From NCBI GenBank assembly GCA_900548135.1, contig URJC01000216.1:1-5124 (forward strand): 5,124 nucleotides of DNA, in the 5' to 3' direction. Position 1 is the first letter of the stretch; each line of letters begins with the position of its first letter. Of the stretch, positions 4,073-5,124 are shown in pieces. Source of the stretch: an uncultured Odoribacter sp. Its GTDB lineage: Bacteria; Bacteroidota; Bacteroidia; Bacteroidales; Marinifilaceae. The notes under the pieces are model-generated. The model saw nothing but the letters and a program-made list of their open reading frames with translations, did not search any database and was not told the DNA's origin. A program made the translations under genes and the position numbers.

Positions 4073-5124
4073 TTAACCCACGATATATTTTGCTTTTCTA
4101 CCGGCAACCTTATGGATACACCATACAAATCCCCAGGATGCAGTAAATGCAACCATTGCTGCAGCCGGAATCTGGATACATACCGGAATCCCTAAAGCCC
4201 GCATCAGTACAACACTAGGCCCCGTAAGAAAATAATGGGTCATATAAATCCCAAAACCGCATACAGTCAAATTAGCAAGTAGTTTCCGTATAACTGTTGA
4301 ATGCACTTTTACTTTCTTAGCTAACATGAAAACCGGAATTGTCATCATAACTACATTCAAGGAACAATAAGTAAAGAAAAGTTCCAGCATCTCGTCAGTA
4401 TATTCCGGTAGAGCGGTGATATAACGGAAACCTAAGAATGTAATAATGTATCCAACCACAAACATAGGAATCCCTGCACTCAGAATTTTTGTTAATGAAC
4501 AATCTAAATTACGCAGATAATGCCCAAGTAGCAAATAGCCGTTAAAACCTGCAAATGCATAGAGCATTCCATAAGCATTCCATGAACAGGTTCCCCAAAT
4601 ATATGGAGAAATAAACTGTTGATAGTAAGGCAATAGTGTTGTTATTCCCCAAGCAACTAAAAACCACAGCTTCGCTTTTTCAGAAGCTTTTTCAACCCAA
4701 GCCGAAAAGACAGGCATATAAAGATAGAGTCCTATTAGCAAATAAATATACCACATATGTACATCCAATAAAGAAAAATTGAAAGGAATTTCTGCTATAT
4801 ACCCCAGAGATACACTTAAAGACTGCCGGGTAACTTCTTCACCTGAGTAGGGAAAGAAATCCAATATCACATCCGGATTTAATCCCAGTATTCCTGTAAA
4901 CCAAGGGAATAAATTATAAATGACAGACCAAATCAGGAAAGGCCATAATACCCGTCCTATCCTTTTTTTATAAAATACAGATGTTTCGCTACGCACTGGA
5001 AGCAACAGAGCCCCCGTAAGCATAACAAACAAAGGCACACAAGGACGTAAAAGAGCACCATAAGCCGCACCCCAAAACTTAATTTCACCAATATTCAGTG
5101 GAGGTTCTCCCACATAAAAGTTAA
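4073..5124 (-). CDS. Acyltransferase-3 family membrane protein, N-terminus beyond the window
   Basis: The frame is open from the window edge to a TAA at 4075-4073, giving 349 visible residues (NFYVGEPPLN at the edge). A GTG at 5113 is an in-frame Val codon, not a credible start, because the family needs an N-terminal helix upstream. Family hallmarks are LLRPCVPLFVMLTGALLLPV, FYKKRIGRVLWPFLIWSVIY, HMWYIYLLIGLYLYMPVF and GFGIYMTHYFL, within many hydrophobic helices spread to the C-terminus. This is the WecH/OafA-type acyltransferase 3 fold (PF01757), an inner-membrane protein that usually transfers acetyl or other acyl groups to surface polysaccharides. The first helix, with the conserved basic residues and His thought to be catalytic, lies outside the window. 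The substrate cannot be told from sequence. It converges on tRNA-Phe and is separated from it by two terminators. Confidence 0.9.
   Translation of the reverse strand, partial: NFYVGEPPLNIGEIKFWGAAYGALLRPCVPLFVMLTGALLLPVRSETSVFYKKRIGRVLWPFLIWSVIYNLFPWFTGILGLNPDVILDFFPYSGEEVTRQSLSVSLGYIAEIPFNFSLLDVHMWYIYLLIGLYLYMPVFSAWVEKASEKAKLWFLVAWGITTLLPYYQQFISPYIWGTCSWNAYGMLYAFAGFNGYLLLGHYLRNLDCSLTKILSAGIPMFVVGYIITFLGFRYITALPEYTDEMLELFFTYCSLNVVMMTIPVFMLAKKVKVHSTVIRKLLANLTVCGFGIYMTHYFLTGPSVVLMRALGIPVCIQIPAAAMVAFTASWGFVWCIHKVAGRKAKYIVG

Noticed and set aside
5111..5113. GTG as the start of the acyltransferase gene
   Set aside because: The frame stays open to the window edge and the family needs a further N-terminal helix, so this is an internal Val codon.

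Overview
The window looks like an ordinary core-genome stretch from a Bacteroidota bacterium, most likely of the order Bacteroidales. Four things point there: promoter boxes of the TAnnTTTG type without clear Shine-Dalgarno sequences, a DUF4105/Lnb-type membrane protein known from Bacteroidota, a dihydroorotate dehydrogenase-like paralogue of the type common in Bacteroidetes, and AT-rich spacers. I cannot name a genus. I saw no phage, insertion sequence, CRISPR array, defence island or other clearly novel system.

Left part, minus strand (1-1525). A yggS/PLPBP family gene (776-1456) is followed, after a 59-base spacer, by a flavoprotein related to dihydroorotate dehydrogenase (1-716) whose C-terminal part lies outside the window. 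They probably form one operon, read from a TATATTTG promoter at 1518-1525. A 17-base inverted repeat lies just downstream of that promoter, where transcription should begin.

Middle, plus strand (1754-3685). truA (tRNA pseudouridine synthase A) and a lipoprotein N-acyltransferase of the Lnb type share one base (TAATG), so they are very probably co-transcribed and translationally coupled. The putative truA promoter sits so close to the ATG that the mRNA may be leaderless. The 313-base gap between the two divergent units holds no convincing gene, but it contains a terminator-like hairpin pointing along the minus strand with no annotated gene ahead of it.

Right part (3698-5124). A perfect 30-base AT-rich palindrome follows lnb. 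A well-formed promoter then precedes tRNA-Phe(GAA), which is followed by a strong intrinsic terminator. A second, bidirectional terminator separates it from a convergent minus-strand gene, an acyltransferase-3 family membrane protein whose N-terminus is cut by the window edge.

The genes are mostly housekeeping: PLP homeostasis (YggS), tRNA modification (TruA), the last step of lipoprotein maturation (Lnb), a tRNA, and probably acylation of a surface glycan. One modest link is that the tRNA-Phe carries U39, a classical target position of TruA. The observations most worth a second look are noncoding: the orphan minus-strand terminator and the inverted repeats at the yggS and tRNA-Phe promoters and after lnb.
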